59,908 nt of DNA from the IMG/VR virus record IMGVR_UViG_3300033141_003139, positions 1 to 59,908 of that record. The stretch is one strand, 5' to 3'. The notes beneath the pieces are model-generated. The model was not told the DNA's origin, ran no database searches, and was given only the letters and a program-made list of their open reading frames with translations. Positions 42,099-50,244 of the stretch are shown piece by piece. Each line of letters begins with the position of its first letter. The stretch's first letter is position 1. The position numbers and the translations under genes are program-made. Source of the DNA: a virus.

Positions 42099-42594
42099 GA
42101 AGTTGAAAGCAGGAGGCGCCACCAGCATGGACTCTCAAACGCAGATTGACCTACTGCGATCAGCACTTGATGACAAACTCGAACAAATCCAGGAACTGGA
42201 AGCCGAGAATAAAAAGTTGAAAGCACGTTACAATAAGGAGAGCAACATGCCTGAAAAGCTACGAGCGAAGAATATCAAGAGTACCAAGTATCGCCCTGGA
42301 GCAAAGGAACATACTCGCATCGTACGAGAGCTAACGGTCAAAATAGAAATGCTGGAAAAGCAACTTGCCGCAGCGGAGACGGGGCGTCAACATGCTTTTG
42401 ACTTGTCTGACAAGTATCACGCTGACTTGGAGAAACAGAAAGTCAAGGCGCAAGAAGCCCTCACGCTACTCAATAACGCGCTTGGCCGTGCTGACAAGGC
42501 AGAGAAGGTCATATTAGCAATGCTGTATGAATGGTACCTGCCGGTCAAACAATATTGCGCTAAGGACAAACGGTGTTGCATAAAGGATAAGTAA
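42079..42594 (+). CDS. Coiled-coil protein
   Basis: 171 residues; coiled coil at residues about 20-50 (DDKLEQIQELEAENKKLKAR) and 75-140, with a Lys/Cys-rich end (CAKDKRCCIKDK). The stop overlaps the next start (TAATG). No family. Confidence 0.58.
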   Translation: MSKTKNKKLKAGGATSMDSQTQIDLLRSALDDKLEQIQELEAENKKLKARYNKESNMPEKLRAKNIKSTKYRPGAKEHTRIVRELTVKIEMLEKQLAAAETGRQHAFDLSDKYHADLEKQKVKAQEALTLLNNALGRADKAEKVILAMLYEWYLPVKQYCAKDKRCCIKDK

Positions 42595-42791
42595 TGTTGA
42601 CTAACAAGTATCAATCTACCACCAAGAAAGTATGCAGTCGATGTGGAAGCCGCTTGGATTATCCTACTATTTTTACCGACATCGGGGAGTTTCATACGTT
42701 TCCAGGGGTGCCAGATTCTGTTACCCTTTGTACAAAATGCTACTGTAAACTGCGTGACATGATATTAGCATTTTTCGATGCAACTGTATAG
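42594..42791 (+). CDS. Small zinc-ribbon protein
   Basis: 65 residues, TAATG overlap. VCSRCGSRLDYP and TLCTKCYCKL give two CxxC pairs. Similar to host-type zinc ribbons for nucleic acid or protein binding. Confidence 0.62.
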   Translation: MLTNKYQSTTKKVCSRCGSRLDYPTIFTDIGEFHTFPGVPDSVTLCTKCYCKLRDMILAFFDATV

Positions 42792-42831
42792 TAGTACTTG
42801 AAGCGATGCTCCAGTAAGAGGAAGGACGAAC

Positions 42832-43026
42832 ATGTCACAAAAACCCAAAGAATGTGCTGTATGTTTTGATACGATTACTATAACACCAGCCAATGACGGC
42901 TCAATCTATTGCTGTAATTGTGGAGTTGGACCATTATGTGATGATTGTTACGTTATGCCGGATTATGACCCCTACTGTTGGGAGTGCTGGGAGATGTTAC
43001 TAGTAGAAAGAGAGAAGCATACGTAA
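42832..43026 (+). CDS. Small stand-alone RING-like zinc protein
   Basis: 64 residues. Cys pairs C8-x2-C11, C27-x2-C30, C36-x2-C39 and C49-x2-C52 have the spacing of a two-zinc cross-brace or double treble clef, as in RING fingers (with Cys in the His place). It is 9 kb from the E2-RING gene but in the same genome, so it might be a second E3-like factor (inference). A plain zinc ribbon pair is the alternative. Confidence 0.6.
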   Translation: MSQKPKECAVCFDTITITPANDGSIYCCNCGVGPLCDDCYVMPDYDPYCWECWEMLLVEREKHT

Positions 43027-43125
43027 CGTGCTGGTTGCCAGCTAGTACTTAGAATAAAAGGAAACGTAAATAATGGAACCAAGGAATTTACTTTGCTATT
43101 ATCTAATCATGCAAGGACACAACTA

Positions 43126-43332
43126 ATGCACGACGACGCTGGAATCGTAAAAAGCCCACGCTCATACTTTGAACCCTACTGCGGTAACATGTTTGATTAC
43201 AACGGCCTCATATTTTACTGCTGGTTTCCTAAGGGCCATAAAGGGCCTCACCAAGCTAGTGGCGTCGACCCAGGTGGCCGTAAGTGGCAACTGCAATGGG
43301 GAGATTATAATCAGGAAAAGTCAGCGAAATAG
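43126..43332 (+). CDS. Small protein with Cys/His zinc-like motif
   Basis: 68 residues from ATG 43126 behind AAGGA; an earlier TTG lacks a site. CWFPKGHKGPH in the middle, with an upstream Cys (YCGNMF), looks like a metal site found in several small phage proteins. Confidence 0.55.
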   Translation: MHDDAGIVKSPRSYFEPYCGNMFDYNGLIFYCWFPKGHKGPHQASGVDPGGRKWQLQWGDYNQEKSAK

Positions 43333-43706
43333 TTTTGCCGCCTGTATTTTATGCATGCATTTTATCACCGTTTTACTTGAGAATTGCCAGCAAAATAGTA
43401 TAGTATGTCCTGTAACTTGCTTAATTTTTTCTTGCGTTTTACCTCATTTTGGCCATGTAAACGGCCATTTTGCCCTCATTTTATGCTGATTTTGCTTGTA
43501 TATTTGTCTATTTTGCCAGTGCCTTACCTGTACTTTCCCTGTATTCCGAGTATATTTACCCTTGTTTTCCTTGAATTTTAAACCTATTTCATGTATCAGA
43601 CCGTATGAACTTCTCCTGGTTTTTCACATGTGAACACTCATTTTCAGCTGTTTCTTGCCTGTTTTTGGCCTGTTCTTTGGCTGTTTTGGATGTTTCTAAG
43701 GCTTTT

Positions 43707-43735
43707 TTGCTTGTTTTTCATCCCTGTTTTATACT
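43707..43735 (+). promoter_or_regulatory. Promoter TTGCTT-N17-TATACT
   Basis: TTGCTT at 43707-43712 and TATACT at 43730-43735, exactly 17 bases apart; same -35 as the promoters at 6398 and 20128. It would drive the packaging genes from 44235 on. Confidence 0.65.
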
Positions 43736-43968
43736 TGTAATACATAGCAAGCGTTATTGCATTACAAAGTCCCAGTTGGCCTAACTCTAGATATAACAAC
43801 AACTTAGATGCTAAAGTACGTACATTTTACTAGTCATGTAAAAGGGACCTATCTAAGTCTAAGTATATCAACGACTTAGCGCCTGCATAGTATTCTATAC
43901 TAAAACACATGAATTACTCAAATTGCACTTAAGTTCAAACAAAATAAGCACTTACAAAAAATCAGGAT

Positions 43969-44081
43969 GTGTTACCCATATACTTACTAAGAGAGTCCCT
44001 CGGTGTGCGGAAATGTTATAGTATAATATATATAAGGACCGACAGAGGGGAGGAGACTTTTAGTAAGTATATAGGTAACAC
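43969..44081. repeat. Long inverted repeat around an AT-rich core
   Basis: GTGTTACCCATATACTTACT... (43969-43990) and its reverse complement at 44060-44081 match in 21 of 22 positions. Between them are 69 bases with partial further pairing and an AT core containing a perfect TATAAT (44022-44027). It could be an origin hairpin, a binding site for a replication or packaging protein, or a very large hairpin in the mRNA. Confidence 0.7.
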
Positions 44082-44234
44082 CTTTTTGGTGCTATTTGCC
44101 TACAGGGAGGAAGAACAAGGAAGGACCAGATACCAAGCAGGGCATGCCTTGACTTTTCCCGTTGGTTCTATTATAATACCAGTAGAATAAACTCGTACTG
44201 TTTATCAGGAAGTACCAGGAAGGACAAGTAAGTC

Positions 44235-44651
44235 ATGCCACGGATTATTGGTAACACGTCAAAGGCTCACAAGCTGAGTCGTGTTCGTGAAGTAGCTCGT
44301 TATCTCGGTGAAGGTCATACTCGTGAAGAAGCGTGTGCTTATGCTGAGAGAGAGTGGCACGTATCACGTAGGACAGCAAGGTCTTACCTTGATGATTGTT
44401 TTCGTATACATCTTGAGCATCAAAGCGAGGAGTACCTGCGTGAGCATCTTGCCAAGCACTTGATGATACGACATAAGATTGTAGAAAGAGCTATCGCCGC
44501 TGAACAGTTTGACGCTGCGTTACGAGCAGCGCAAGACCTGGCTAAACTAGAAGGAATAACCCCATCGAGTTTTACTAATGGTAACGAACCAGAAGAAGTA
44601 CAAGCCCAAGTCAAGTTTATCATACAACAGGTGGAACAGCACACAGCCTAG
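44235..44651 (+). CDS. Terminase small subunit (putative)
   Basis: 138 residues. N-terminal helix-turn-helix-like region (SRVREVARYLGEGHTREEACAYAEREWHVSRRTARSYL) and a helical C-terminal part that could oligomerise. This is the layout of terminase small subunits; it lies 1.3 kb before the large subunit gene. It would bind the packaging site, perhaps in the repeat-rich region just upstream. Confidence 0.68.
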   Translation: MPRIIGNTSKAHKLSRVREVARYLGEGHTREEACAYAEREWHVSRRTARSYLDDCFRIHLEHQSEEYLREHLAKHLMIRHKIVERAIAAEQFDAALRAAQDLAKLEGITPSSFTNGNEPEEVQAQVKFIIQQVEQHTA

Positions 44652-44695
44652 TACCTGCTAGTACTTGGCACTGATACCAGAATGGAGTATAAGTT

Positions 44696-45187
44696 GTGGC
44701 TCATGCCGAAACTAATGCCTGGCAGATTGTAATTGATAGTCGTGAAAAGCAGCCCCTTGAAGGCTTTCGGCGTGAGACATACGTTGAAAAACTGGACATC
44801 GGGGACTATGCAATCTCCGGCTTTGAGAAACGAATCGCAGTAGAGAGGAAAGGTCGCCAGGAAATATTCACTTGTTGCGGCACGGACATCAAGCGTTTCC
44901 GCAAGCAGCTTAAAAACATGCAGCAACTTGAGTATCCTTACTTGCTCGTTGAAGCTACAATCGACCAGCTGCTTGCTGGTTCCAGGCATAGCGAAATGCC
45001 AGGTAGTGCTGTGGTGCGTAAGCTCGTAGAGCTTCAGATCCAGTATGGGTTTTACCTGGCTCTTGTAGACTCACGGGATGCTGCTAAGTACGTTGAGCTT
45101 ATCTTCGACTCGTGGTATGACTACTATGGGCCTGGAAATCCGTGGCGTGGTACTGGTGGTTATAAAAGAAAAAAAAGGAGAACTTGA
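44696..45187 (+). CDS. ERCC4-type nuclease
   Basis: 163 residues; GTG start behind GGAG. Core motif of the XPF/Mus81 nuclease domain: VIDSREKQP, then LDIGDYAISGFEKRIAVERKG (GDx...ERK) and KQLKNMQQLEYPYLLVEA. Such nucleases cut branched or junction DNA. Located between terminase subunit genes, it may trim replication intermediates during packaging. No helix-hairpin-helix domain follows, so it acts alone or with a partner. Confidence 0.83.
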   Translation: MAHAETNAWQIVIDSREKQPLEGFRRETYVEKLDIGDYAISGFEKRIAVERKGRQEIFTCCGTDIKRFRKQLKNMQQLEYPYLLVEATIDQLLAGSRHSEMPGSAVVRKLVELQIQYGFYLALVDSRDAAKYVELIFDSWYDYYGPGNPWRGTGGYKRKKRRT

Positions 45188-45393
45188 TGAGCAAAATATT
45201 CAAGTGGGTAATAATAGTAACAATATGCTTATTTGGAATCATAAGTCCAGCACTTGGAGTTATAATCTTGATAATCAGTTTAAGCTGGTGGTACTTCCAT
45301 AGTCCCGTTGCAAAATATTACCGCAGGCATGCAAAACACAGCTACAAATGCTGGCATAATAGGATACTTGCCGAGGAAAAATCCAGGGAGTAA
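45187..45393 (+). CDS. Small two-helix membrane protein
   Basis: 68 residues from ATG 45187 behind AAGGAG; overlaps the nuclease stop. Two hydrophobic stretches (FKWVIIVTICLFGIISPALG and VIILIISLSWWYF) and a basic tail: a holin-like design, but family not assigned. Confidence 0.58.
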   Translation: MSKIFKWVIIVTICLFGIISPALGVIILIISLSWWYFHSPVAKYYRRHAKHSYKCWHNRILAEEKSRE

Positions 45394-45399
45394 AAAGTA

Positions 45400-45594
45400 A
45401 TGAAAACTTGTACCGCCGTTGTAGATGGTAACAGAATTCAACTGGACATCAACAAGGAGGACGAAGGTTACAAAGAGTTCGCACTAGTACTGCATGACAT
45501 TGAAAAGTATGGCTGCTTGTCATGGTACGGTGATATATGTCTTCCAGACGGTACCGAAAGGAGCGGTTTGGTTATTACTGCTGGTAAGTACTAA
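45400..45594 (+). CDS. Small hypothetical protein
   Basis: 64 residues. Beta-rich start TCTAVVDGNRIQLDI and end CLPDGTERSGLVITAGKY. No family recognised. A terminator follows. Confidence 0.55.
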   Translation: MKTCTAVVDGNRIQLDINKEDEGYKEFALVLHDIEKYGCLSWYGDICLPDGTERSGLVITAGKY

Positions 45595-45602
45595 AGGATA
45601 AA

Positions 45603-45650
45603 GCCCTGTAACCTGTTTAACCGCAGGCTACAGGGCAATCCTGTATTTTT
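45603..45650 (+). terminator. Terminator-like hairpin
   Basis: GCCCTGTA (45603-45610) pairs with TACAGGGC (45629-45636), with CCTG/CAGG pairing inside; six T follow after a short gap (45645-45650). Confidence 0.66.
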
Positions 45651-45677
45651 TATTTATCTCGACATAGGGAGAAAAAC

Positions 45678-45810
45678 ATGCCGGTAATAGCAAAGGCTGC
45701 TGTCAACAATGACGGTCTTGTAGGGAGCTATGGTAGGAGCGGGTAGCGTGGTTACCAAGAGCGTGCTACCAGGGAGAACTGTTGCTGGTAACCCAGCTCA
45801 CACCTTGTAA
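45678..45810 (+). pseudogene. Frameshifted remnant of a hexapeptide-repeat acyltransferase
   Basis: One frame (45678-45746) gives 22 residues starting MPVIAKAAVNNDG; the next frame (45730-45810) gives MVGAGSVVTKSV...VAGNPAHTL, the usual C-terminus of left-handed beta-helix acetyltransferases. A +1 shift near 45723 would join them. Both have purine-rich sites upstream. Probably the tail of an acquired, decayed gene; two tiny peptides cannot be excluded. Confidence 0.55.
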
Positions 45811-45828
45811 ACGCAATTATATACACGC

Positions 45829-46002
45829 ATGAGTTACGTAAGAATAACCCAATGGAATGACTTGAAGGCAAGACTGAACGGCGCGATATACAGTTTCCGT
45901 GAAGACCATCCTGAAATGACCAAGAAACAATTCAGCCGCATGGTATTATTACTGCTTGGGGAATTGCTCCGTGACTACCAGCAAGAACACGATAAAAGTT
46001 AA
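45829..46002 (+). CDS. Small protein (57 aa) overlapping the large terminase start
   Basis: 57 residues, helical (WNDLKARLNGAIYSFRED..., then MVLLLLGELLRDY). It overlaps the start of the large terminase gene by 32 bases. No strong binding site; composition is protein-like and context supports coupling. Confidence 0.5.
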   Translation: MSYVRITQWNDLKARLNGAIYSFREDHPEMTKKQFSRMVLLLLGELLRDYQQEHDKS

Positions 46003-47341
46003 AGGCTTGCCCAAACAAGTGGAATTCATGCGGGCTGCCGAAGTTACCGACTCGAAGTATGTAGCCTATATCGGTGGCTTTGGCAGCGGTAAAACGCAGG
46101 TGCTATGTATGCGCCTGCTTCAATCATGCCTGGAGTGGCCAGGCGGAACATTCGTTGTAGGAACGCAAGGTGAAAATCTCCTTAAGCTGACGGTCATACC
46201 CACCTGGAACCAAGTATGTCCTACCTGGATGTGGACGAGGCCTCCCCTTATGGGCAAGCTCATCACGTATTTTCTCAAGGGTGGTGTTACTGTTTATTTT
46301 GTTACTTATTCCGACTACCAGAAAATTCGTGGCTGGAACATGGATGGCTTCTTTGTCGATGAAGCATCGGAAATATCTGAAGAAGCCTTCAAAATGCTGC
46401 AAGCCCGCATCAGGGACATCAAGGGAGCAAAACGACGTAAACGTGGTTATATCGTTGGCAACCCCAATGGGCACGATTGGGTCTGGCAGTATTTCCAGGA
46501 CAAGGGGCATCTCCACAAGCCTGAAGATTATTACTTTATCAACGCTCCGACGCAGGAAAACACCTTTCTGGAAGATGATTATGCAGAGGGGTTGATCGAC
46601 AGCTATGGTGGGCCTGATTCACTGTATGCGCGGCGTTACGTCTTCGGTGAGTCATGTGTTTTTGAAGGAACCGTGTGGCCTGGTTTTGATGACACACTGC
46701 ATGTTGTCAAAGGCAAGGGACTGAGGGCTTCCATCATCAAGAAAATAACGCATAATAGCAATTGGCGCATGATAGCAGGCATTGATTTTGGCTGGGTACA
46801 TCCTTTTGTTTACCTGCAAATAGCTGTGTCGCCGGATAAAAGGTATTATGTTATCGGTGAGCATTATGCTAATCGCACGCCACTTGAACATCATGCTGAA
46901 GCCATCCGAGAAATAGACAAAGGTATCAAGTGCAAAATAATACGTTACCATGACCATGATGCTCAGGACGCAGAAGAACTCAAGTACCACGGCATTGGTA
47001 ACCTGTTACCAGCTAAAAAGGATCGCAAGGTAGCAGGAGTGGCTTACGTTGAAAGGTTGTTTCGTGATACAACGCCAAAGGGCCCGCGGATAACCATCGA
47101 CGGAGATGCTTGCCCGAACCTTGTTCACGAGATACCACACTGGGTTTATAATGAGAAAACAGGCGAGCCTGAAACTCTCAAGGAAGATGCGTGTTCAGCC
47201 CTATGGTATGCCTTGTACAGCGAGGGTGGTTGGCTGGCACGTGGAGGCAAGGTAATAGCTGGTACTTACAGGCCAATTCTTGGTACAAGGGGCGAGTTGG
47301 GAAGATCCCTGGACGAAGTTTATGCTAATATACTGACGTGA
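45971..47341 (+). CDS. terL: Terminase large subunit
   Basis: About 456 residues from GTG 45971 (GGGGAA site); a TTG at 45956 would add five. Walker A GGFGSGKT near residue 37; Walker B DGFFVDEAS near residue 127; later GNPNGHDWVWQYF (coupling region). The RNase-H-like nuclease begins at GIDFGWVHP near residue 265 with its catalytic Asp, and another acidic site is YHDHDAQDAEEL near residue 320. It packages DNA through the portal. The overall type resembles P22/Mu-like terminases, suggesting headful packaging, which fits the permuted genome. Confidence 0.92.
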   Translation: MTTSKNTIKVKGLPKQVEFMRAAEVTDSKYVAYIGGFGSGKTQVLCMRLLQSCLEWPGGTFVVGTQGENLLKLTVIPTWNQVCPTWMWTRPPLMGKLITYFLKGGVTVYFVTYSDYQKIRGWNMDGFFVDEASEISEEAFKMLQARIRDIKGAKRRKRGYIVGNPNGHDWVWQYFQDKGHLHKPEDYYFINAPTQENTFLEDDYAEGLIDSYGGPDSLYARRYVFGESCVFEGTVWPGFDDTLHVVKGKGLRASIIKKITHNSNWRMIAGIDFGWVHPFVYLQIAVSPDKRYYVIGEHYANRTPLEHHAEAIREIDKGIKCKIIRYHDHDAQDAEELKYHGIGNLLPAKKDRKVAGVAYVERLFRDTTPKGPRITIDGDACPNLVHEIPHWVYNEKTGEPETLKEDACSALWYALYSEGGWLARGGKVIAGTYRPILGTRGELGRSLDEVYANILT

Positions 47342-47385
47342 TTTGTGTGCTGGCATACATGCGTACTCATGCAGGGAAAAATATC

Positions 47386-47414
47386 TTGCTCCTTGCATGA
47401 AACATTGATACAAT
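47386..47414 (+). promoter_or_regulatory. Promoter TTGCTC-N17-TACAAT before the portal gene
   Basis: TTGCTC at 47386-47391 and TACAAT at 47409-47414 with 17 bases between, in the 94-base gap between terminase and portal genes. Confidence 0.55.
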
Positions 47415-47435
47415 GGCACACAAAGGAGTTATGAA

Positions 47436-48875
47436 ATGCCGGTTTTACTACGGACACATGGCGGCGAAGACGGCAAGATGGACCCGCGCACTGCACGTGC
47501 CATGAACATGCGGGTTCTTGAGGAGCGTTATGCTGGGATCGATAGACTATTTTCTACCTACATGATGGGCATTGTTGCTGATCCTGACTTTGCGAAGCGT
47601 AAAGACCCCAGGATTTATCAGCGTATGCTACGTGATCCAGTCATATATTCAGCGCTTCTCGTCAGGCAATTAACTACGGCAGCGTTACCATGGGACGTTG
47701 AGTCCGTTGATGAAAGTGAAGAAGCAAACCAGCTGGCACTTGGTTACAAGCAGCGTCTCTCACAGTGCCGCAGGCTCAGTGAAACGTTTCAGAACATGCT
47801 TGAGGCCATACTCTACGGCTTGTCTGTCATCGAGTTGATGTGGAAATATACTAAGATCGGATACGTCGTAGAAAGAACTTACCCTGTAATGAAGGATCGC
47901 TTTACGTTCACAGTCAACGGGGAGTTGCGCCTTAAAACGCCAAGTTATCCTATCCGTGGAGTATCTCTTCCCTTTGGTAAGTTCATCCCGCATACACATG
48001 ATATACAAGATGCCAGCTTCGACAAGCCGGATGATGCTGGCTATTGTTTTTACGGGATGGGACTGGCAGATCGACTTTACCATATCTTCTACTTCAAGAT
48101 GACAGCGATACGTATGTGGCTGAAGTTTCTTGAAAGGCATGGTTCGCCTTTTAAGATAGCGTATGTACGTGAAGGCGGTACTGCATACGACAGCATGAAA
48201 GAAATCCTACTGGCATTACAGAACGATACCTCGATTGCTATCCCTGGAATGAAAGGCGAAGACGTAGAAATAGAAACAAGCCGGAGCGGTGGTGGTGGAG
48301 CCATGACGTTCGCCGGTTTTGTCAGCGACTATTGTGATGAGTTGATTACACGGGCGATCCTCGGCCAGACGATGGTAACATCAGTACCCAAGGTGGGAAG
48401 CTATGCTTTGGGTCAGGTACAAGAATCGGTCCTCTCTCGTATCGTCAACTTTGATAAGAGCGGTATCGAAGACACATGGAACTATTATCATGTATCGTAC
48501 GACATGAGGTTTAATGTACCTAATGCTCCTGAAGAGTTGTATCCAAAGTTGACGTTCAGGTACAGGGAACCTCTCGACGTTGAGATGTACTTGAGAGTTG
48601 CCGACGGGGTTCGCAGCATGGGCTTACCCATTTCCGAGCAGGACGTTCGTGAAGCTACTGGGTTCCGTACGCCGACGAAAGGCGAAGCGATTATAGCACC
48701 GATAATGCCGGAGCTGATGGGCGAAGGACCTCCAGAAACGTTAGCAAAAGAACCTGATACCAAGGAGGAAAAAGACAAGCAGAATGAAGAGGTTTCCAAG
48801 CGTATGTTGAACTTGCAGAAAGTAATACGTTATGCACTGGAGTCCCAGCATCCCAGAGTACCTGTGTTTAGATGA
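47436..48875 (+). CDS. Portal protein, DUF935/Mu gp29-like
   Basis: 479 residues behind AAAGGAG. Family pattern: MNMRVLEERYAGIDRLFSTY, DPVIYSALLVRQLTTAALPWDVES, LEAILYGLSVIELMWKY, and KMTAIRMWLKFLERHGSPFKIAYV. The dodecameric portal is the DNA gate of the capsid and docks the terminase. The order terminase-portal fits head operons; the capsid genes lie 19 kb further on across the circular joint, which is an unusually large gap. Confidence 0.86.
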   Translation: MPVLLRTHGGEDGKMDPRTARAMNMRVLEERYAGIDRLFSTYMMGIVADPDFAKRKDPRIYQRMLRDPVIYSALLVRQLTTAALPWDVESVDESEEANQLALGYKQRLSQCRRLSETFQNMLEAILYGLSVIELMWKYTKIGYVVERTYPVMKDRFTFTVNGELRLKTPSYPIRGVSLPFGKFIPHTHDIQDASFDKPDDAGYCFYGMGLADRLYHIFYFKMTAIRMWLKFLERHGSPFKIAYVREGGTAYDSMKEILLALQNDTSIAIPGMKGEDVEIETSRSGGGGAMTFAGFVSDYCDELITRAILGQTMVTSVPKVGSYALGQVQESVLSRIVNFDKSGIEDTWNYYHVSYDMRFNVPNAPEELYPKLTFRYREPLDVEMYLRVADGVRSMGLPISEQDVREATGFRTPTKGEAIIAPIMPELMGEGPPETLAKEPDTKEEKDKQNEEVSKRMLNLQKVIRYALESQHPRVPVFR

Positions 48876-48891
48876 TTACAAGGGAGAAAGT

Positions 48892-50244
48892 ATGTTTGTA
48901 AAGAATAAGTTGTTTGGAACTGAGCCGTGTATAATACATGCTAATGGTGGTAAACACCTGGACGATCCTACCTGGGATACTATCCTGGCCAGTTACTTTG
49001 GACAAGTCGGCGAGCTGAAAGATGGACTGGACCCATCTATTGCTGTTATTCTATGTAACAGCAAGAAAGAAAAAGGGCTAACCGAATTGTCACTTGACCG
49101 CCTGGGTATCAAGTACATGGTACTCGGTAGGGGTGTACCTGGCTGGATTAACTTGAACAAGATACCGCTTACCAGGGAAGCATTGGCTGCATTGAGTGTA
49201 TGTCCAGGCATCAAGTATGTGCTAGCATTAGATGCTCATGACGTAGTAGTGTTGCCAGGCATAGTAAACATCCTGGACGTTTGGGAAGAGCAAGGCAGCC
49301 CGAAGATGTTATTTCAAGCGGAACGAAATCCCTATCCTCCATGCACCGAACTACGGAAACATGAAGAGAAAATAACACCTCCAGGAACGCCTTACCGATA
49401 CTTGAACTCCGGTGTCTGGTTCGGAGAAATCGGTTATACAAGGGAATTCTTTGAAAAAGCCTTGAGAACCAAGCCTATCCCTGGTTTCTTACAGAGTGAC
49501 CAGGGAATTTACAGGCAGTTACGACTTGAAGACCAGTTCAACGTCAACATAGACCATTTTTGTACTATGTCACAGAGTATTTACTTGGTACCCAATGGTG
49601 AGTTGGAGTGCCATAGTACCAGGCACGATGATGCTACTTCGATAATACTTGGTGGCCACCCTGAAATACCGATGCTGCCTATTACCAGGGAGGCCCTGTT
49701 GGAGTTGTTGCCGGAGGGAGGTGATACAGTAGAAATAGGCGTTGAAAGAGGAGTGTTCTCAGATGAAATACTAAGGCGTAATAAGCCTAAGAGTTTGCTG
49801 CTTATTGATTCATGGCAGGAAAGTAATTACAACTTTGTGATTGGTAAATACAAGGACAATGCCAAGGTAACAGTACATCGTGGCGATTCAGTCGAGTCAG
49901 CTGGTGTTTTTGCAGGCAAGCAGTTTGACTGGGTTATGGTTGATGCTAATCACCTGGAAGACCGCGTATACAACGATATTAACGCCTGGCTCCCACTGGT
50001 AAAAAACGGTGGATACATGTTATGCCATGACTATACACGCTACGGTTTGTATGGAGTGATTGAGGCTGTAGACAGGGTACTATCTGAAAACGATTGCCTT
50101 GAGCCAATAGGTAATACTATTGACACGTTCGCTACGATTGTCATGAGAAAGGTTATACCTGGTACCAAGGTAGAACCATGTTCAATCAGGGAGAAATTAA
50201 ATGAGCAAACCAACGCTGACAATGGCTGTTTTGAACTGGAATAG
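48892..50244 (+). CDS. Glycosyltransferase-methyltransferase fusion
   Basis: 450 residues from ATG 48892 behind AAGGGAG. Residues 1-260 are GT-A-like: KYVLALDAHDVVVLPG (DxD-like), FQAERNPYPP, RYLNSGVWFGEIGYTREFFEKA and DQGIYRQL, the style of PLOD/collagen-type galactosyltransferases. From about residue 280 a class-I SAM methyltransferase follows: TVEIGVERGVFSDEIL, LLLIDSW, and FDWVMVDANHLEDRVYNDINAWLPLVKNGGYMLCHDY. One protein could thus add a sugar and methylate it. It overlaps the next gene. Confidence 0.8.
   Translation: MFVKNKLFGTEPCIIHANGGKHLDDPTWDTILASYFGQVGELKDGLDPSIAVILCNSKKEKGLTELSLDRLGIKYMVLGRGVPGWINLNKIPLTREALAALSVCPGIKYVLALDAHDVVVLPGIVNILDVWEEQGSPKMLFQAERNPYPPCTELRKHEEKITPPGTPYRYLNSGVWFGEIGYTREFFEKALRTKPIPGFLQSDQGIYRQLRLEDQFNVNIDHFCTMSQSIYLVPNGELECHSTRHDDATSIILGGHPEIPMLPITREALLELLPEGGDTVEIGVERGVFSDEILRRNKPKSLLLIDSWQESNYNFVIGKYKDNAKVTVHRGDSVESAGVFAGKQFDWVMVDANHLEDRVYNDINAWLPLVKNGGYMLCHDYTRYGLYGVIEAVDRVLSENDCLEPIGNTIDTFATIVMRKVIPGTKVEPCSIREKLNEQTNADNGCFELE

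Larger units (their letters stand above)
43333..44234. other. Non-coding 0.9-kb region: probable origin/control region
   Basis: No convincing gene on either strand. Bases 43333-43750 on the + strand are very T-rich with short quasi-repeats such as CCTGTTTTTGG, TTGCTTG and CATTTTG. A promoter lies at 43707-43735 and a long inverted repeat at 43969-44081. A frame at 43969-44190 runs straight through the repeat and is not a gene. Strand asymmetry, repeats and AT-richness are typical of phage origins or of switch regions between early and late genes (inference). Confidence 0.55.

Noticed and set aside
43333-43750. CRISPR array or tandem repeat array in the T-rich region
   Set aside because: The repeats are short, irregular and without constant spacers.
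43969-44190. 73-codon frame in the control region
   Set aside because: It lies across the long inverted repeat, lacks a binding site, and its sequence follows the repeat rather than protein-like composition.
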